From positions 1 through 5,760 of the forward strand of contig CAKRHR010000081.1 of the NCBI GenBank assembly GCA_934339005.1: DNA of 5,760 bases, read 5' to 3'. The translations under genes were made by a program, and so were the position numbers. The notes under the pieces are model-generated. The model saw only the letters and a program-made list of their open reading frames with translations. It made no database searches and was not told the DNA's origin. Positions 5,348-5,760 of the stretch are shown here, in pieces (the first letter of the stretch is position 1; every line of letters starts with the position of its first letter). This DNA is from an uncultured Catenibacillus sp. (lineage in GTDB: Bacteria > Bacillota > Clostridia > Lachnospirales > Lachnospiraceae).

Positions 5348-5760
5348 CTACAACATCCCAGCTTTTTCCCACCGTCTGAATTCCGTTCGTGCCAATGCCA
5401 CACACAGCAAACAGGTAACTGTATCTGCCACAGGTGCCGCCAGCAATGCCCCGTCTAATCCAATCAATCTGGACATTACTAAAGCCACAGGAATAAGCAG
5501 TATGCCCTGTCTAGTCAACGGTATTAGCAAGGATTTCGTCGGCTTCCCGATTCCCTGGAAGAAGGAAGCCGTTGTCATATGCACCCCATACAGGAAAAAG
5601 GCCATCATATAAAGCCGGAAGCAATGCTGCGTACAGTCAAAATACAGCTGATTATCCGCAACAAACAGACTTGCTATCTGTCTTGAAAATACCATATAAA
5701 CCAGCCACCATGCAGCTGAAATAACGACTGCGATTCCTGTGGCCAATCGATAAGTCTGAC
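5348..5760 (-). CDS. MATE-family efflux transporter, C-terminal part, cut by the window edge
   Basis: The frame enters from the right edge without a start codon and ends at TAG (5350-5348), giving about 136 visible residues. The TTG at 5746-5744 is an internal leucine, not a start, because the frame continues upstream as QTYR. The visible part has about four hydrophobic segments. FFQGIGKPTKSLLIPLTRQG followed by LLIPVALVMSRLIGLDGALLAAPVADTVT matches the pattern of the last helices of MATE (NorM/DinF-type) proteins, with the conserved R-x-G, IP and GLDGALLAAP elements. MATE proteins are cation-coupled multidrug exporters in the cytoplasmic membrane; the substrate cannot be inferred. The gene is on the same strand as the abiEi gene but 217 bases away, with a probable terminator and a separate promoter between them, so it is unlikely to be part of that unit. 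Confidence 0.85.
   Translation of the reverse strand, partial: QTYRLATGIAVVISAAWWLVYMVFSRQIASLFVADNQLYFDCTQHCFRLYMMAFFLYGVHMTTASFFQGIGKPTKSLLIPLTRQGILLIPVALVMSRLIGLDGALLAAPVADTVTCLLCVALARTEFRRWEKAGML

Noticed and set aside
5744..5746. TTG as a start codon of a short 132-residue membrane protein
   Set aside because: The frame continues upstream to the window edge and the sequence is the C-terminal end of a longer MATE protein.
1..5760. tRNA, rRNA, riboswitch, insertion sequence or origin
   Set aside because: I looked in the intergenic regions and saw no cloverleaf, conserved riboswitch core, transposase gene or DnaA-box cluster.

Overview
The window reads as the chromosome of a low-GC Gram-positive bacterium, most likely a Clostridia/Lachnospiraceae-type gut anaerobe. 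Supporting signs are AT-rich intergenic DNA, strong AGGAGG-type ribosome binding sites, a small AbiEi-type protein of the kind common in that group, and a PAS-type sigma-54 activator beside a carboxylate transporter. The taxonomic call is inference; no rRNA or tRNA gene is present.

Left part (1-3350): a divergent catabolic module. On the minus strand lie a complete CitMHS-family carboxylate/H+ (or metal-citrate) transporter (307-1620) and, 54 bases downstream, the first 84 codons of an AtuA-family (DUF1446) protein that runs off the left edge. Facing away on the plus strand is a 469-residue PAS / AAA+ / Fis-HTH sigma-54 enhancer-binding protein (1844-3253). The 223-base divergent region is unusually readable. 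It holds a near-consensus -24/-12 sigma-54 promoter for the transporter operon (1663-1678), a sigma-70 promoter for the activator (1690-1717), and three TGTCTCAT direct repeats (1730-1776) placed as enhancer sites. The repeats also sit just downstream of the activator's predicted transcription start, so one site cluster could both activate the operon and repress the activator gene. A hairpin at 3322-3347 closes the activator gene.

Middle part (3486-5266): a more AT-rich, minus-strand, defence-like islet. The upstream gene (4588-5130) encodes an AbiEi-type antitoxin/repressor. The usual AbiEii toxin gene is missing. What remains is a well-placed ribosome binding site and a start codon overlapping the abiEi stop, opening a frame that ends after seven codons. 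The next gene (3486-4508) instead encodes a YhcG/DUF1016 protein with an apparently intact PD-(D/E)XK nuclease core. Upstream of abiEi, two related 43-bp inverted-repeat blocks with identical internal spacing flank a predicted promoter. This layout fits AbiEi autorepression. An AbiEi repressor that may now control a YhcG nuclease is the most unusual proposal here, and it is inference.

Right edge (5348-5760): the C-terminal part of a MATE-family efflux transporter on the minus strand, followed by a plausible terminator at 5277-5321. No gene-free stretch exceeds about 230 bases. The 3254-3485 gap holds only the terminator hairpin and AT-rich DNA in which I see no gene.
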